NCBI RefSeq assembly: GCF_041583195.1
Contig: NZ_JBFHGL010000011.1
Coordinates: forward strand, 37,018-101,017
DNA length: 64,000 nucleotides
Source: Sulfurimonas sp.
GTDB lineage: Bacteria > Campylobacterota > Campylobacteria > Campylobacterales > Sulfurimonadaceae
Reading direction: 5' to 3'
The translations under genes and the position numbers were made by a program. Positions 25,656 to 35,092 of this stretch are shown one piece after another (positions within the stretch are counted from its first letter, which is position 1; each line of letters opens with the position of its first letter). The notes under the pieces are model-generated. The model searched no databases. It saw nothing but the letters and a program-made list of their open reading frames with translations, and had not been told where the DNA came from.

Positions 25656-26558
25656 ATGTTAAAAGATTTTGCTAAACTGCAAACATTTTTAATGGTTACA
25701 AAAGAAAAGAGTTTTTCGAAGGCTTCGGCAAAACTTGGAATCTCTCAACCGGCTGTTACACAACAAATAAAGTTTATTGAAGATTATTTAGACACAAAGA
25801 TTGTTCAAAGAAAGAAAAACGGTATATTACTTACCAAAGAAGGTGAAGACCTTTACAGAATTGCGAAAAGGCTTGAAAAAGCAATAGAAAACAGTGAAAA
25901 AGAACTTATAAGTATTATTAATAAAGAATTCACTTTTGTAATAGGTTCATCTAATGCAATCGGTAACTATGTTCTACCAAACTATTTAGGTGAGATTAAA
26001 AAGAGAATAGACAACGAAGTTTATATGAATGTTGATAAATCTTGTAACATTATAGAAGCTTTAGAAGATAAAAAAGTTGATTTAGCTCTTATTGAATCAC
26101 CTGTATTTAAAGATGATATTATCTATAGAGAGTGGATCGAAGACGAACTAGTATTTTTCTCAAACCAACCGATTAAAAAACAATTGACTGCTGAAGATCT
26201 GCTTGATTTTGACTGGATATGCCGTGATGAGCAATCACATACAAGAAGACTAACAGCTGAAGTTTTTGAAGAGATTGGTGTTCAATGTAACAGCTTTAAC
26301 GTAGTAAGTGTTATGGAATCTCCTACTGCTATAAAAGAAGCTATTTTAAACTCTGACAAAAATGCTGAGCGTCCGCTTGTATCTGTTATGAGTAGACACG
26401 TAATAAGAGGCGATGTTGAAGCTGAAAGATTATTTTGTGCAAGAATTAAAAACTATAAGATTGAGCGTAAGTTCTACATAGCGTATTCAAAAGACAGAAA
26501 ACACGATGCATTTGTTGATAACGTTGTAAGTTATCTTCTTTCTCTAAGTAAAATCTAA
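25656..26558 (+). CDS. LysR-family transcriptional regulator
   Basis: This 300-residue regulator has an N-terminal winged helix-turn-helix (residues ~5-63, SFSKASAKLGISQPAVTQQIKF) and a C-terminal periplasmic-binding-like effector domain (FTFVIGSSNAIGNYVLP...). AGGA precedes the ATG. LysR members sense small metabolites. The convergent neighbours include cysK, so a sulfur role is possible, but the usual divergent target is the UvrD helicase, which makes this weak. The effector is not identifiable. Confidence 0.9.
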   Translation: MLKDFAKLQTFLMVTKEKSFSKASAKLGISQPAVTQQIKFIEDYLDTKIVQRKKNGILLTKEGEDLYRIAKRLEKAIENSEKELISIINKEFTFVIGSSNAIGNYVLPNYLGEIKKRIDNEVYMNVDKSCNIIEALEDKKVDLALIESPVFKDDIIYREWIEDELVFFSNQPIKKQLTAEDLLDFDWICRDEQSHTRRLTAEVFEEIGVQCNSFNVVSVMESPTAIKEAILNSDKNAERPLVSVMSRHVIRGDVEAERLFCARIKNYKIERKFYIAYSKDRKHDAFVDNVVSYLLSLSKI

Positions 26559-26574
26559 ATTGATTTAAAGAATA

Positions 26575-26647
26575 AGCCGTCCAAATCTTTTTCTTTTTCG
26601 GCTGAATCTTACCAAGTAAGATTCGCTCGTCAAAGAGATTTAGACGA
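26575..26647. other. Cluster of three adjacent inverted repeats between convergent genes
   Basis: The 97-base gap between the LysR gene and the SspB-like gene holds a perfect 9-bp hairpin with a 3-base loop: GAATCTTAC at 26604-26612, CAA, GTAAGATTC at 26616-26624. It is flanked by AGCCG/CGGCT (26575-26579 with 26599-26603) and TCGTC/GACGA (26627-26631 with 26643-26647). No long T-run follows the central stem on either strand, so it is not a canonical Rho-independent terminator. A bidirectional terminator or transcript-end protector is the likeliest role. Confidence 0.55.
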
Positions 26648-26655
26648 TGCAAAAT

Positions 26656-27114
26656 TTATTTTAAAAATTTTGAATTATCAGGGTTTGATAAAAATATATT
26701 CATAGAATTTTCAATCCCCTTATCGTCAACCTCTTTTTTAACTACTTTTTCTTCTTTTTGATATTTTGCCAAATTAATAAGTACCGGTTGATCATCAATT
26801 ATAATTTGAACGATACTAAGTAGCGGAACACTAACAACTGAACCAAAATTATCTGCTCCAAAACCTGCTTCAAATACAAGCATATCATCTTCTATTCTGG
26901 CACTCTCAAAAGTATAAGCGGCAAGATAAAACAAAGTCATTGCATGAAACTGAGATAAGATCTCTTCAGGTAGTTCTGGAGAAAAGCCTACGTCTTTAAT
27001 ATTACAAAGAACTCCAAAATGTCTATCTTTTTCAAAAAGATATATTATAAAATCTTGAATATTCTTTTTCATTACCTTTGCAAAATCAGGTTCACTTATA
27101 AAATCTTCTAACAA
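26656..27114 (-). CDS. SspB-like protein (candidate ClpXP adaptor)
   Basis: This 152-residue protein has no strong family name. The layout resembles ClpXP adaptor SspB: an N-terminal helix (IQDFIIYLFEKD), a beta-rich core with SARIEDDMLVFEAGFGA then SVVSVPLLSIVQII (compare the SspB core pattern of an FG turn followed by VSVPL), a charged linker (residues ~119-140) and a short tail ending KFLK. SspB binds SsrA-tagged proteins and docks on ClpX by its tail. The resemblance is by eye and distant. It overlaps the PabC-like gene by seven bases. Confidence 0.6.
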   Translation of the reverse strand: MLEDFISEPDFAKVMKKNIQDFIIYLFEKDRHFGVLCNIKDVGFSPELPEEILSQFHAMTLFYLAAYTFESARIEDDMLVFEAGFGADNFGSVVSVPLLSIVQIIIDDQPVLINLAKYQKEEKVVKKEVDDKGIENSMNIFLSNPDNSKFLK

Positions 27115-27704
27115 AAAACATCCTTTATATTCTTATCTGCAATTATATCAAAATCTATCATTGCATTTAAGAGTGCTACTTTTGAAAAATCTTTAAGATC
27201 TTCAGATTTGATATCTGCTTCAAAAATCTTAGAGCTGTCTAAAAGTCTTTCTCTTGTCGTACCTTTTAAAAGAGGTTTTTTTGGGGTTTTCCAAACACCG
27301 TCAAACAAAGCTATATTAGCTATTGTAGTATCTGTTAAAAGCCCATTTTTTACAATTAAAACATCATCTGCATTTTGACGTTTTTCAAACAATTGGTTAA
27401 GTTCTGTTCTGTCAGTTGATTTTAGCGAGTAATCTATCTGATCATCATATACAAGTTTTAAAGTATTTATATTGCGTTTATTATATTTTATAAATTCTAT
27501 ATCTATTTTTTCCAGATTTTGAGGTGTGTATACCAGTCTGCACCTGTATAGTCCGTCTTTTGGAGCGTTAATATAATCAGACAGAGTTTTATGTTCATTG
27601 ATGCCAAAGTGTTTCAATACACTTTCATATCTTTTTTGATGATACTCTAGATGGTAAGGAGTTCCATCTAAAATTTTAATAGTCTCTAAAAATTCACTCT
27701 TCAT
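27108..27704 (-). CDS. pabC: Aminodeoxychorismate lyase-like (class IV aminotransferase)
   Basis: This 198-residue protein of the PLP fold IV family would release pyruvate from 4-amino-4-deoxychorismate to give p-aminobenzoate for folate. Family blocks are YHLEYHQKRYES, LKSTDRTELNQ (the catalytic lysine is probably in LKSTDR), DDVLIVKNGLLTDTTIANI and LLKGTTRERLL. It is short, as in stand-alone versions from this phylum. The partner PabB lies 30 kb away in this window. It overlaps cysK by 11 bases. A role in branched-chain amino acid transamination is less likely at this size. Confidence 0.85.
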   Translation of the reverse strand: MKSEFLETIKILDGTPYHLEYHQKRYESVLKHFGINEHKTLSDYINAPKDGLYRCRLVYTPQNLEKIDIEFIKYNKRNINTLKLVYDDQIDYSLKSTDRTELNQLFEKRQNADDVLIVKNGLLTDTTIANIALFDGVWKTPKKPLLKGTTRERLLDSSKIFEADIKSEDLKDFSKVALLNAMIDFDIIADKNIKDVFC

Positions 27705-28623
27705 TAAAAAGTGCTGTACTTAAGTATCTTTCACCTGTATCACAAAGTATAGTTACTAAAGTTTTCCCTTTAAACTCTTCACGTGATGCTACCTGCATTG
27801 TAGCCCAAACATTTGCACCTGCTGAAATACCGACAAGTAAGCCTTCTTCTTTAGCCAGCATTTTGGCAGTATTAATTGCATCTTCGTTAGTTACTTGAAT
27901 AACTTCAGAGTATACAGATGTATCTAAAACTTTAGGTATAAATCCTGCACCAATTCCTTGAATTTTGTGAGGACCACCTTCACCACCTGAAAGCACTGGT
28001 GAGTCTGTAGGTTCAACTGCGAAAATTGCAATATTTTGAATCTCTTTTTTTAACACTGTAGCAGTACCTGTAAGTGTACCTCCAGTTCCAACTGCCGCTA
28101 CAAATGCGTCTATATTTCCATCTGTATCACGTAGAATCTCAGGTGCTGTAGTAAGGGTGTGAATCTCTGCATTTGCATCGTTTTCAAACTGCTGAAGGAT
28201 AATAGAGTTGTTTGTTAAAGCCTCAAGTTCCTTAGCTTTCTCAATTGCCCCGCTCATTCCCTTGGCAGCTGGTGTTAAAACAAGTTCAGACCCAAGTGCC
28301 TTTAGAAGATTACGTCGCTCAATACTCATAGATTCAGGCATAGTTAGTACAAGTTTTAAATTTTGTGCTGCACAATTTGCTGCAAGTGCAATACCGGTAT
28401 TTCCACTTGTAGGCTCAATGATCGTAGAGTTTTCATTGATCAAACCTTTTTCCTGTGCACGTCTGATCATATTAAATCCAAGTCTGTCTTTTACAGAACT
28501 TGTAGGGTTCATAAATTCACACTTTCCAAGTATTGTAGCACCACTTAACTTTGAAGGGGTGTTTAATTTAATAAGAGGCGTATTTCCTATAAGTTCAGTT
28601 ACATTATTTGCAATATTAGCCAC
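27694..28623 (-). CDS. cysK: O-acetylserine sulfhydrylase (cysteine synthase)
   Basis: This 309-residue PLP fold II enzyme makes cysteine from O-acetylserine and sulfide. The Schiff-base lysine is in NPTSSVKDR. EPTSGNTGIALA holds the substrate loop and VGTGGTLTG binds the PLP phosphate. The length and motifs fit CysK better than cystathionine beta-synthase, which carries an extra domain. It is the first of four overlapping genes with pabC and the SspB-like gene downstream. Confidence 0.95.
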   Translation of the reverse strand: MANIANNVTELIGNTPLIKLNTPSKLSGATILGKCEFMNPTSSVKDRLGFNMIRRAQEKGLINENSTIIEPTSGNTGIALAANCAAQNLKLVLTMPESMSIERRNLLKALGSELVLTPAAKGMSGAIEKAKELEALTNNSIILQQFENDANAEIHTLTTAPEILRDTDGNIDAFVAAVGTGGTLTGTATVLKKEIQNIAIFAVEPTDSPVLSGGEGGPHKIQGIGAGFIPKVLDTSVYSEVIQVTNEDAINTAKMLAKEEGLLVGISAGANVWATMQVASREEFKGKTLVTILCDTGERYLSTALFNEE

Positions 28624-28639
28624 AATATTCCCTTTAGTC

Positions 28640-29086
28640 TTATTTTATATTTTCATCTATCAAATTGATTACACAAGTTTGTATCATATCATAAACTTTA
28701 TCAAACCCTTCAAAGCCGTTAAAGAAATACGGATCAGGCACATCTGCACCATCATATCCGTAATCACCAAGCTTTACCAAATTTTTGGCTCCAAGTGCAT
28801 TAAGATCACTTAAATTTTTATCATCAAGAGCTACTACTAAATCGTATTTTTCAAAATCTGTTTTTTTTACCTGTCTTGAGACTAAATTTGATATATCAAC
28901 ACCGTTTTTGTGTGCAACTTTAATTGAATTTTCACAAGGGTTTTCACCTACATGCCAATCACCTGTTCCTGCTGAATCTACAACTAAATTCAAGCCCTTG
29001 TCTAATGAATATTTATTTGCAATTCCATCAGCTAAAGGGGAGCGGCATATATTTCCTAAACATACGAATATAACTGATCTAATCAT
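28640..29086 (-). CDS. Low-molecular-weight protein tyrosine phosphatase
   Basis: This is a 148-residue LMW-PTP. The phosphate loop is VCLGNICRSPLA (CX5R: Cys and Arg intact) and the general acid is in VPDPYFF. Members dephosphorylate tyrosine kinases of polysaccharide export or act on arsenate. No cognate kinase gene is nearby, so the substrate is open; arsenate reductases of this fold carry other cysteines not seen here. It is 17 bases upstream of cysK and is driven by a candidate divergent promoter opposite ctpA. Confidence 0.93.
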   Translation of the reverse strand: MIRSVIFVCLGNICRSPLADGIANKYSLDKGLNLVVDSAGTGDWHVGENPCENSIKVAHKNGVDISNLVSRQVKKTDFEKYDLVVALDDKNLSDLNALGAKNLVKLGDYGYDGADVPDPYFFNGFEGFDKVYDMIQTCVINLIDENIK

Positions 29087-29112
29087 ACTTCTTCTTTATA
29101 TAATTTTGAGAA

Positions 29113-29118
29113 ATTATA
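29113..29118 (-). promoter_or_regulatory. Candidate -10 box for the phosphatase-cysK unit
   Basis: A minus-strand TATAAT (context TGATATAAT) lies 27 bases before the phosphatase ATG. It is back-to-back with the ctpA promoter, 45 bases away. Confidence 0.42.
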
Positions 29119-29162
29119 TCATATCGGTTAAACCAGTTATTGTTATTTAAACATCTTTTTAC

Positions 29163-29168
29163 TATAAT
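29163..29168 (+). promoter_or_regulatory. Candidate -10 box for the ctpA-pur operon
   Basis: A perfect TATAAT (context TTTTTACTATAAT) lies 30 bases before the ctpA ATG. A run of T bases upstream is typical of sigma-70 promoters in Campylobacterota, which lack a strict -35 box. Confidence 0.45.
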
Positions 29169-29197
29169 AAGCATTCTAAATTTAAAATGGATTCCCA

Positions 29198-30526
29198 ATG
29201 AAAAACAAAAAGTTTATAACAATTGGTTTTATAAGTGTAGCAGTAGCATTTCTTATGATGTTTTCCACTACTCTTTTTGCAGATTCTAAGCAAGGTGATG
29301 TAGCAAAAGAGGCCTCTAGACTTGAAGCTCTAGCAAAGTTTACAAAAGTTATCTCTATTGTTGAACAGTACAATGTGGATGATGTAAGTATCGAAGAGCT
29401 GATGGACAAAGCGTTAGCCGGTATGATGCAAAATTTGGATGCCCACTCAAACTATCTTGTTGCAAAAGACTATAAACGTCTTAAAGTTCAAACAGATGGT
29501 GAGTTCGGCGGACTTGGAATCACTGTAGGTATACGTGATGGTGCTTTAACAGTTATAGCGCCTCTAGAAGGTACACCTGCAGATAAAGCCGGTCTTAAAG
29601 CCGGTGATATCATTTTAAAAATAAATGAAGAATCAACTCTTAATATGACTATTGATGAAGCTGTATCTATTATGCGTGGAAAGATTGGCGATCCGATAGA
29701 TATAACAATAGTACGTGAGGGTGAATCAAAACCTATTGAAGTAAATATAGTTCGCGGAAATATAACTATTCAGTCTGTATATACAAAAACAATAGATGAC
29801 ACAATTTTATATGTTCGTGTTACAAGCTTTGATAAAAAAGTTCAACAAGATGTTGAGAAAGCTATTAAACAACACCAAGGTAAAACTAAAGGGATCATAC
29901 TTGATCTTAGAAATAATCCTGGTGGACTTTTAGACCAAGCTGTTGGGCTTGTTGATCTTTTTGTAGATAATGGTATTGTGGTTTCTCAAAGGGGTCGCAA
30001 AGATTCTGACAAACAAGTTTACAATGCCAGTTCAAGTGCAACTATTACGGATGTACCTTTAGTTGTTTTAGTAAACGGCGGAAGTGCAAGTGCATCTGAA
30101 ATTGTAAGCGGTGCTATTCAAGATCACAAACGCGGTGTAGTAGTTGGTGAGAAAACTTTTGGTAAAGGGAGTGTACAGGTTGTACTGCCGATTACAGAAG
30201 ATGAAGCTATCAAACTTACTATTGCAAGATACTATCTTCCAAGCGGGCGTACTATTCAAGCTGTTGGTGTAACACCTGACATTGAAGTTGTATCAGGAAG
30301 TATAAAAACAAATGAAAACGGTTTTTCAATCAAAGAAGCCGATCTTAAAAAACACCTAAAAGAGGAGCTTAAAAAAGTTGACGGAGTAGATGCTAAAGAA
30401 AAAGAAGCGGTAGAAGAAGACCTAGAAGACAACAAAGAGATTATCACAGAAAAGATGCTAAATAATGATCTACAACTAAAAGAGGGCGTTGATATTATTA
30501 AAGCTCTAATAATTATGAAAAAATAA
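29198..30526 (+). CDS. ctpA: C-terminal processing peptidase, S41 family
   Basis: This is a 442-residue periplasmic serine protease. A signal peptide (MKNKKFITIGFISVAVAF) is followed by a PDZ domain (GLGITVGIRDGAL...GLKAGDIILKI) and then the S41 domain with Ser in GGSASASEI and the general-base Lys in EKTFGKGSVQ. It trims C-termini of exported proteins. The C-terminal ~90 residues are charged. It heads the ctpA-purC-purS-purQ order known from C. jejuni, although no functional link with purine synthesis is evident. Confidence 0.95.
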   Translation: MKNKKFITIGFISVAVAFLMMFSTTLFADSKQGDVAKEASRLEALAKFTKVISIVEQYNVDDVSIEELMDKALAGMMQNLDAHSNYLVAKDYKRLKVQTDGEFGGLGITVGIRDGALTVIAPLEGTPADKAGLKAGDIILKINEESTLNMTIDEAVSIMRGKIGDPIDITIVREGESKPIEVNIVRGNITIQSVYTKTIDDTILYVRVTSFDKKVQQDVEKAIKQHQGKTKGIILDLRNNPGGLLDQAVGLVDLFVDNGIVVSQRGRKDSDKQVYNASSSATITDVPLVVLVNGGSASASEIVSGAIQDHKRGVVVGEKTFGKGSVQVVLPITEDEAIKLTIARYYLPSGRTIQAVGVTPDIEVVSGSIKTNENGFSIKEADLKKHLKEELKKVDGVDAKEKEAVEEDLEDNKEIITEKMLNNDLQLKEGVDIIKALIIMKK

Positions 30527-30547
30527 AAGAAAGGATAAAACAAAAAA

Positions 30548-31261
30548 ATGGAAAAAAGAGAACTTCTTTATGAAGGTAAAGCAAAAAAGTTATTTTTAAC
30601 TGACGATGAAAACCTAGTAATTTCAGAATTCAAAGATGACTTGACTGCATTTAACGGTGAGAAAAAATCAAGTGAGGCTGGTAAAGGCGCACTCAACAAT
30701 AAAATATCAACTGAGCTGTTTAAACTTTTAGAGCAAAATGGAATTCAAACTCACTTTGTAGAGATGTTAGACGATAACCATATGCTTCACAAGAAAGTTG
30801 ATGTAATTCTAATTGAAGTAATTGTACGTAATATCGCAACAGGTAGCTTAACTCGTACACTTGGTATTGAAGACGGTACTGTTTTACCTTTTACTCTAGT
30901 TGAATTTGACTATAAAAGCGATGCACTTGGCGATCCTAAACTAAACGATCAACATGCATTGATCTTAGGTTTAGTTGATTATCAGGATGAACTTGACAAA
31001 CTTCGCCGTATGGCAAGACAAGTTAACGATATTTTACGCCCGTACTTTGCAGAAAAAGGTCTTAATCTAGTTGACTTTAAACTTGAATTTGGAAAAGACA
31101 AAGACGGAAACATCATCTTAGTTGATGAGATCTCTCCTGACAACTGTCGTTTCTGGGATATGGAAAGTGGTGAGAAGATGGATAAAGATAGATTCCGTCA
31201 AGGTTTAGGTGGGCTAAAAGTAGCTTATGAACAAGTTCTTCAAAGAATATTAAATAAATAG
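30548..31261 (+). CDS. purC: SAICAR synthetase
   Basis: This 237-residue enzyme of de novo purine synthesis joins CAIR and aspartate with [13 protein letters not shown] at the start, [23 protein letters not shown] and [12 protein letters not shown] are family signatures. AGAAAGGA gives a good ribosome-binding site after ctpA, 21 bases downstream of its stop. The length matches the short bacterial type. Confidence 0.97.
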   Translation: MEKRELLYEGKAKKLFLTDDENLVISEFKDDLTAFNGEKKSSEAGKGALNNKISTELFKLLEQNGIQTHFVEMLDDNHMLHKKVDVILIEVIVRNIATGSLTRTLGIEDGTVLPFTLVEFDYKSDALGDPKLNDQHALILGLVDYQDELDKLRRMARQVNDILRPYFAEKGLNLVDFKLEFGKDKDGNIILVDEISPDNCRFWDMESGEKMDKDRFRQGLGGLKVAYEQVLQRILNK

Positions 31262-31274
31262 GAATAAATAAAAT

Positions 31275-31517
31275 ATGAAAGCAATAGTAAACGTATCTCT
31301 TAAAGCAGGTGTACTCGATTCTCAAGGTAAAGCTGTACATCACGCACTTGATTCTCTTCATTTCAGCGGTGTAGAAGATGTAAGAGTTGGAAAACAAATA
31401 GTTATGCAACTATCACACACTGATGAAGCTAAAGCAAGAGAAGAAGTAACTCAAATGTGTGAAGATCTTTTAGCCAATACTGTTATTGAAGATTATGAGA
31501 TAGAGCTGGTAAAGTAA
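31275..31517 (+). CDS. purS: FGAM synthase subunit PurS
   Basis: This 80-residue subunit bridges PurL and PurQ in the three-part formylglycinamidine ribonucleotide synthase. AIVNVSLKAGVLDSQGKAV and VEDVRVGKQIVMQL are typical. It sits 13 bases after purC and one base before purQ. PurL is not in the window. The separate small subunit shows the organism uses the Gram-positive type complex rather than a fused large PurL. Confidence 0.96.
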   Translation: MKAIVNVSLKAGVLDSQGKAVHHALDSLHFSGVEDVRVGKQIVMQLSHTDEAKAREEVTQMCEDLLANTVIEDYEIELVK

Positions 31518-31518
31518 A

Positions 31519-32193
31519 ATGAAAGTAACGATACTTCAATTCCCAGGAACTAACTGTGAATATGATACGCAACATGCATTTGAAAAACTTGGATGTTCTA
31601 CTGAAATTCTATGGCATAAATCTGAAGAAGTTTCTTCTGATACTGATCTTCTTGTAGTAGCTGGTGGTTTTTCATATGGAGATTATCTTAGAAGTGGTGC
31701 TATTGCAAAATTTTCACCTGTTATGAAAGCTGTAGGTAAATATGCAGCTAATGGTGGAAAAGTTTTAGGTATTTGTAACGGTTTTCAAGTTTTAACAGAA
31801 GCAGGTTTATTACCAGGTGCATTAAAAAGAAATGAACACCTTCATTTTATATCTAAACACCACCATTTAAAAGTACAAAATAACGACAATGACTTTTTAA
31901 AAGAGTTAAATAACGGTGATGTTGTAAATATTCCTATCGCACACCATGACGGAAACTACTATATTGACGAAGATGGTCTAAAAGAGTTAAAAGCAAATAA
32001 CCAGATTCTTGTAACTTACTGTGATGAAAATGGAAACGAGTTAAATCCTAATGGTTCTGTTGATTCAATCGCAGGTGTATGCAACAAAGAAAAAAATGTA
32101 TTTGGACTAATGCCACACCCAGAACGTGCTATGGAAGCAATACTTGGAAGTGATGACGGTGTTAAAATGCTTGAAGGGTTTTTAAAAGCATAA
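31519..32193 (+). CDS. purQ: FGAM synthase glutaminase subunit PurQ
   Basis: This 224-residue class I glutamine amidotransferase supplies ammonia to PurL. The catalytic Cys is in [10 protein letters not shown] and the His/Glu pair in [23 protein letters not shown] and [14 protein letters not shown] are family blocks. Its stop overlaps the start of the next gene by one base, so the following periplasmic protein is probably in the same operon. Confidence 0.97.
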   Translation: MKVTILQFPGTNCEYDTQHAFEKLGCSTEILWHKSEEVSSDTDLLVVAGGFSYGDYLRSGAIAKFSPVMKAVGKYAANGGKVLGICNGFQVLTEAGLLPGALKRNEHLHFISKHHHLKVQNNDNDFLKELNNGDVVNIPIAHHDGNYYIDEDGLKELKANNQILVTYCDENGNELNPNGSVDSIAGVCNKEKNVFGLMPHPERAMEAILGSDDGVKMLEGFLKA

Positions 32194-33293
32194 TGCGCCA
32201 TTTTCTTTTAACTGTATTATTTGTACTGACACTATTTGCCGAAGATGATATAAACAGTTCTCTAGAATCAAATAGCTCTGTAGAAAATTCAGTTAAAGTA
32301 CTATATACTAACTATGAAGAGACTCCTCAGCGTATAGTAAAAGGGGAAATTTTTCCAGTAACTATACGCACACTCTCTATCACTCAAGACTATGAACAAA
32401 TTAAATACAACTTCTCAAACCAAAGCGGTCTTAAAGCACTAAATACTATTCCATACAGAGAAGAAAACGGAAAATATTTTTATGATACTTTTTATTTTTT
32501 AGCTACTCAAAAATGGGCAAAACTTCCGGACATTGAAGCCTATATAGAGCCAAATCCAAATAACAAGTATGATAAAACTGTTTTAGAAGGTAAAAAACTA
32601 AACGTTATATCTTTAAATCCTAGAAACAATTTCTCAAATATAATTGCTGATTATTTCGGAGTAATTGAGTATAGGACAACAAGCTTTGACAATACACATA
32701 ATATAATTGTATTTGTAGCTGAAGCATCAAGATGTGACATAGCTAACATGAACTTTAAAAATGTGTTTAAACAGGGCATCGAGTCTATTACAGAATCTAT
32801 TCAGGATTCAAGAATAACTTACTTTGTAGTGGTAGATAAAAAACTTGAAAATTTCAAATTTTCATACTTTAATCTAGAACAGAATAGATTCAACAATATA
32901 AGCATTCCTATAATTGTAGATGATGATAAAGTAACAACACAGACAGATCTTAAACCAAAAGATCAGTCAAAGGAAAGAGTGAAACTAATTATTGCTATCT
33001 CGGTTACTTTAGTTTTATTATTACTTATTCTGTGGAGAAGAAAATATATATATTCAATCATCATAATTTTTCCTATCGCATATATTGCATACATTACAGT
33101 TCCTTCAAAAAATCTATGTATAGAAAAAGGAACAAATATATATCTTCTGCCTGTTAGTAACGGGACTATTTTTGAGACTACTCAAGAGCTTATATACCTT
33201 CAAAAAGAGGGCGATACGAAAGGTTTTGTAAAAGTAAAACTAAAAAACAATAAAATAGGATGGGTTAAAGATGAAAATATTTGCCAATATTAG
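32193..33293 (+). CDS. Membrane-anchored periplasmic protein with SH3-like C-terminus
   Basis: This 366-residue protein has a signal peptide ([16 protein letters not shown]), a beta-rich periplasmic region (residues ~35-260), two membrane helices near ~265-305 ([16 protein letters not shown] and [15 protein letters not shown]) and a last ~60 residues ([12 protein letters not shown]...GWVKDENI) resembling a bacterial SH3 domain. The front part has the general look of BatD/oxygen-tolerance-type proteins, but this is weak. The position matches C. jejuni Cj0515, a periplasmic protein of unknown function. It overlaps plsC by 23 bases. Confidence 0.87.
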   Translation: MRHFLLTVLFVLTLFAEDDINSSLESNSSVENSVKVLYTNYEETPQRIVKGEIFPVTIRTLSITQDYEQIKYNFSNQSGLKALNTIPYREENGKYFYDTFYFLATQKWAKLPDIEAYIEPNPNNKYDKTVLEGKKLNVISLNPRNNFSNIIADYFGVIEYRTTSFDNTHNIIVFVAEASRCDIANMNFKNVFKQGIESITESIQDSRITYFVVVDKKLENFKFSYFNLEQNRFNNISIPIIVDDDKVTTQTDLKPKDQSKERVKLIIAISVTLVLLLLILWRRKYIYSIIIIFPIAYIAYITVPSKNLCIEKGTNIYLLPVSNGTIFETTQELIYLQKEGDTKGFVKVKLKNNKIGWVKDENICQY

Positions 33294-33969
33294 TTGGTTG
33301 ATAGCTACAATCATAATATTTGTCTCACTTACTATACTTATACTTATTTTTCATATTGTTCCTCAGCCTATGGCCCCTAAAATATCTGCATGGATCATAA
33401 GACTAAGCACTTTTTTTTGTGTGGAGATCGAAGGCACGGAAGATCCTGAAGCAAATATGATACTCCTTAACCATCAAAGTGATATTGATATTGCTATTAT
33501 GGAGACAAGTACAAAAAAAGATCTTGCATGGGTTGCCAAAAAAGAGTTATTTGATATACCTTTTTTCGGACTTGCACTAAAACTTCCAAACGACATCCCG
33601 GTTGAGCGTGAGAGCAAAACATCACTTGTAAAACTTGTTCGTGACGTAAAAAAACGTTTGGATATGGGAAAAACAATAACTATGTTTCCTGAAGGCACAA
33701 GAAGTACAAAGGGAAAAATGCTACCATTTAAAATGGGTGCAAAAATGATCGCCGATAAATACAAATTAAAAGTTCAACCGGTAGTTATAATGCAGAGTGC
33801 AAAGTATTACAATATAAAAAACTACTACTATAAACCGGGTCGTATTAAACTGATCTATATGGACTCATTTATAGCTGATAAAACAAACCAAGATTGGCTA
33901 AAAAACTTAAGAGAAAAAATGCAAAAGGTGTATGATAATGAGCTGGCAAACAATCCTAGCCATAGGTAG
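33271..33969 (+). CDS. plsC: 1-acyl-sn-glycerol-3-phosphate acyltransferase
   Basis: This 232-residue membrane enzyme acylates lysophosphatidate to phosphatidate. An N-terminal membrane helix is followed by the acyltransferase motifs NHQSDID (HX4D catalytic pair) and FPEGTRSTKGKM (glycerophosphate binding). The motif order and spacing fit PlsC. Translation is probably coupled to both neighbours: its start lies inside the preceding gene and its end overlaps crcB. Confidence 0.95.
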   Translation: MKIFANISWLIATIIIFVSLTILILIFHIVPQPMAPKISAWIIRLSTFFCVEIEGTEDPEANMILLNHQSDIDIAIMETSTKKDLAWVAKKELFDIPFFGLALKLPNDIPVERESKTSLVKLVRDVKKRLDMGKTITMFPEGTRSTKGKMLPFKMGAKMIADKYKLKVQPVVIMQSAKYYNIKNYYYKPGRIKLIYMDSFIADKTNQDWLKNLREKMQKVYDNELANNPSHR

Positions 33970-34327
33970 TGGTGGTTTTATCGGGGCTGTTTTAAGAGCT
34001 TATTTAAACGGTCTTATATCGCATAAAGTTCCACACGATCTACCTTTTGGTACACTTGGTGTTAATCTGATCGGCAGCTTTATTATGGGTGTTGTTATAG
34101 CCTACTTTATGTACACTACACTTTTTTCACTACATGTAAAATCATTTATATCTACAGGTATCCTTGGAGCACTTACAACATACTCGACTTTTGCAATTGA
34201 GAGTTTTTTTCTTCTTGAGGGCGGTTATATAGCATTAGCACTTCTAAATATCAGTGCTAACGCTTTTGGAACTATTATTATGGCAGGAAGCGGTTTTTAC
34301 TTAGTAAAGTATTTTTTTAAAGTCTAG
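33938..34327 (+). CDS. crcB: Fluoride channel CrcB/FluC
   Basis: This 129-residue, four-helix channel works as a dual-topology dimer to export fluoride. GGFIGAVLRAYL, FGTLGVNLIGSF and LGALTTYSTF (the pore polar track and Na+ site) are intact. I chose the ATG at 33938, nine bases after AGG, rather than an ATG six bases earlier. It overlaps plsC by 32 bases and shares CTAG with the convergent DUF481 gene. No fluoride riboswitch is visible, as expected for an internal operon gene. Confidence 0.94.
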   Translation: MSWQTILAIGSGGFIGAVLRAYLNGLISHKVPHDLPFGTLGVNLIGSFIMGVVIAYFMYTTLFSLHVKSFISTGILGALTTYSTFAIESFFLLEGGYIALALLNISANAFGTIIMAGSGFYLVKYFFKV

Positions 34328-35076
34328 AACTTATATAAAAAAGTTGTAGACTGTGAGAAGTCATACTTTTCATCTACGCCGTGTGGCGGATAAGCATCAT
34401 AATCATAAGTAGCACTAAACTTTAAATATAATTCTTCATATATTTGCAATATAAGTTCTAATTGGTTTGTCATAACGTAATCACTAAACTTTTCCGTACT
34501 TGGCTGATAGTAAAGAGTATATGCCAAAGATGATTTATTTGAAAAGTCAACTGAATAAGCTAAATAACTATTTAACCTTACATTCTCTTCATCAGGATCT
34601 AATGTAGGATTTACATATTTTATATTCTCATAAAATGCACCTAAACCATAATAACCTTTTCCACCAATAGGTGTATTAAAAATTTTAAACCTTAATCCTG
34701 CACCAGCAAGTCTTCTGTGACTTATAGCTTTAAACTTATCTTCTTGAGTTTGTGCAAACAATTCATATCTGATAACCTCTTCAGTCAGTTTATGTATATA
34801 TCTAACATGTGCGTAAATATTGTTTGTATCTTCAACATCGTTTGCTTCGCCATACTCTCCTGATATTTGAGCCCATGTTACATAACTAGCATTTGTATCA
34901 TATACAACTCTTATAGAGCCTTTATATGCATCTTTGCGTGTATTTCCTCTTTTTGTTTGTAAACCTGCTTCAATACCACCTGAAACTCCAGGGTTTTCTC
35001 CTATTTCGACCGGCTTTATAGACACAACTGCAAAAAGATGGCTCACTAACATTAGTATTGCTATTAAATATTTCAT
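34324..35076 (-). CDS. DUF481 outer-membrane beta-barrel protein
   Basis: This 250-residue exported protein has signal peptide MKYLIAILMLVSHLFA and then a DUF481 (YdiY-like) barrel: SGGIEAGLQTKRGNTRKDAYKG at the start, then alternating beta strands with aromatic girdle residues. The terminal phenylalanine (FLYKF) is the outer-membrane sorting signal for the BAM complex. The role is unknown, possibly salt- or nutrient-responsive as in other DUF481 members. It lies 16 bases after the orphan ABC ATPase. Confidence 0.9.
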   Translation of the reverse strand: MKYLIAILMLVSHLFAVVSIKPVEIGENPGVSGGIEAGLQTKRGNTRKDAYKGSIRVVYDTNASYVTWAQISGEYGEANDVEDTNNIYAHVRYIHKLTEEVIRYELFAQTQEDKFKAISHRRLAGAGLRFKIFNTPIGGKGYYGLGAFYENIKYVNPTLDPDEENVRLNSYLAYSVDFSNKSSLAYTLYYQPSTEKFSDYVMTNQLELILQIYEELYLKFSATYDYDAYPPHGVDEKYDFSQSTTFLYKF

Positions 35077-35092
35077 ATTTTATTTATCCTTT

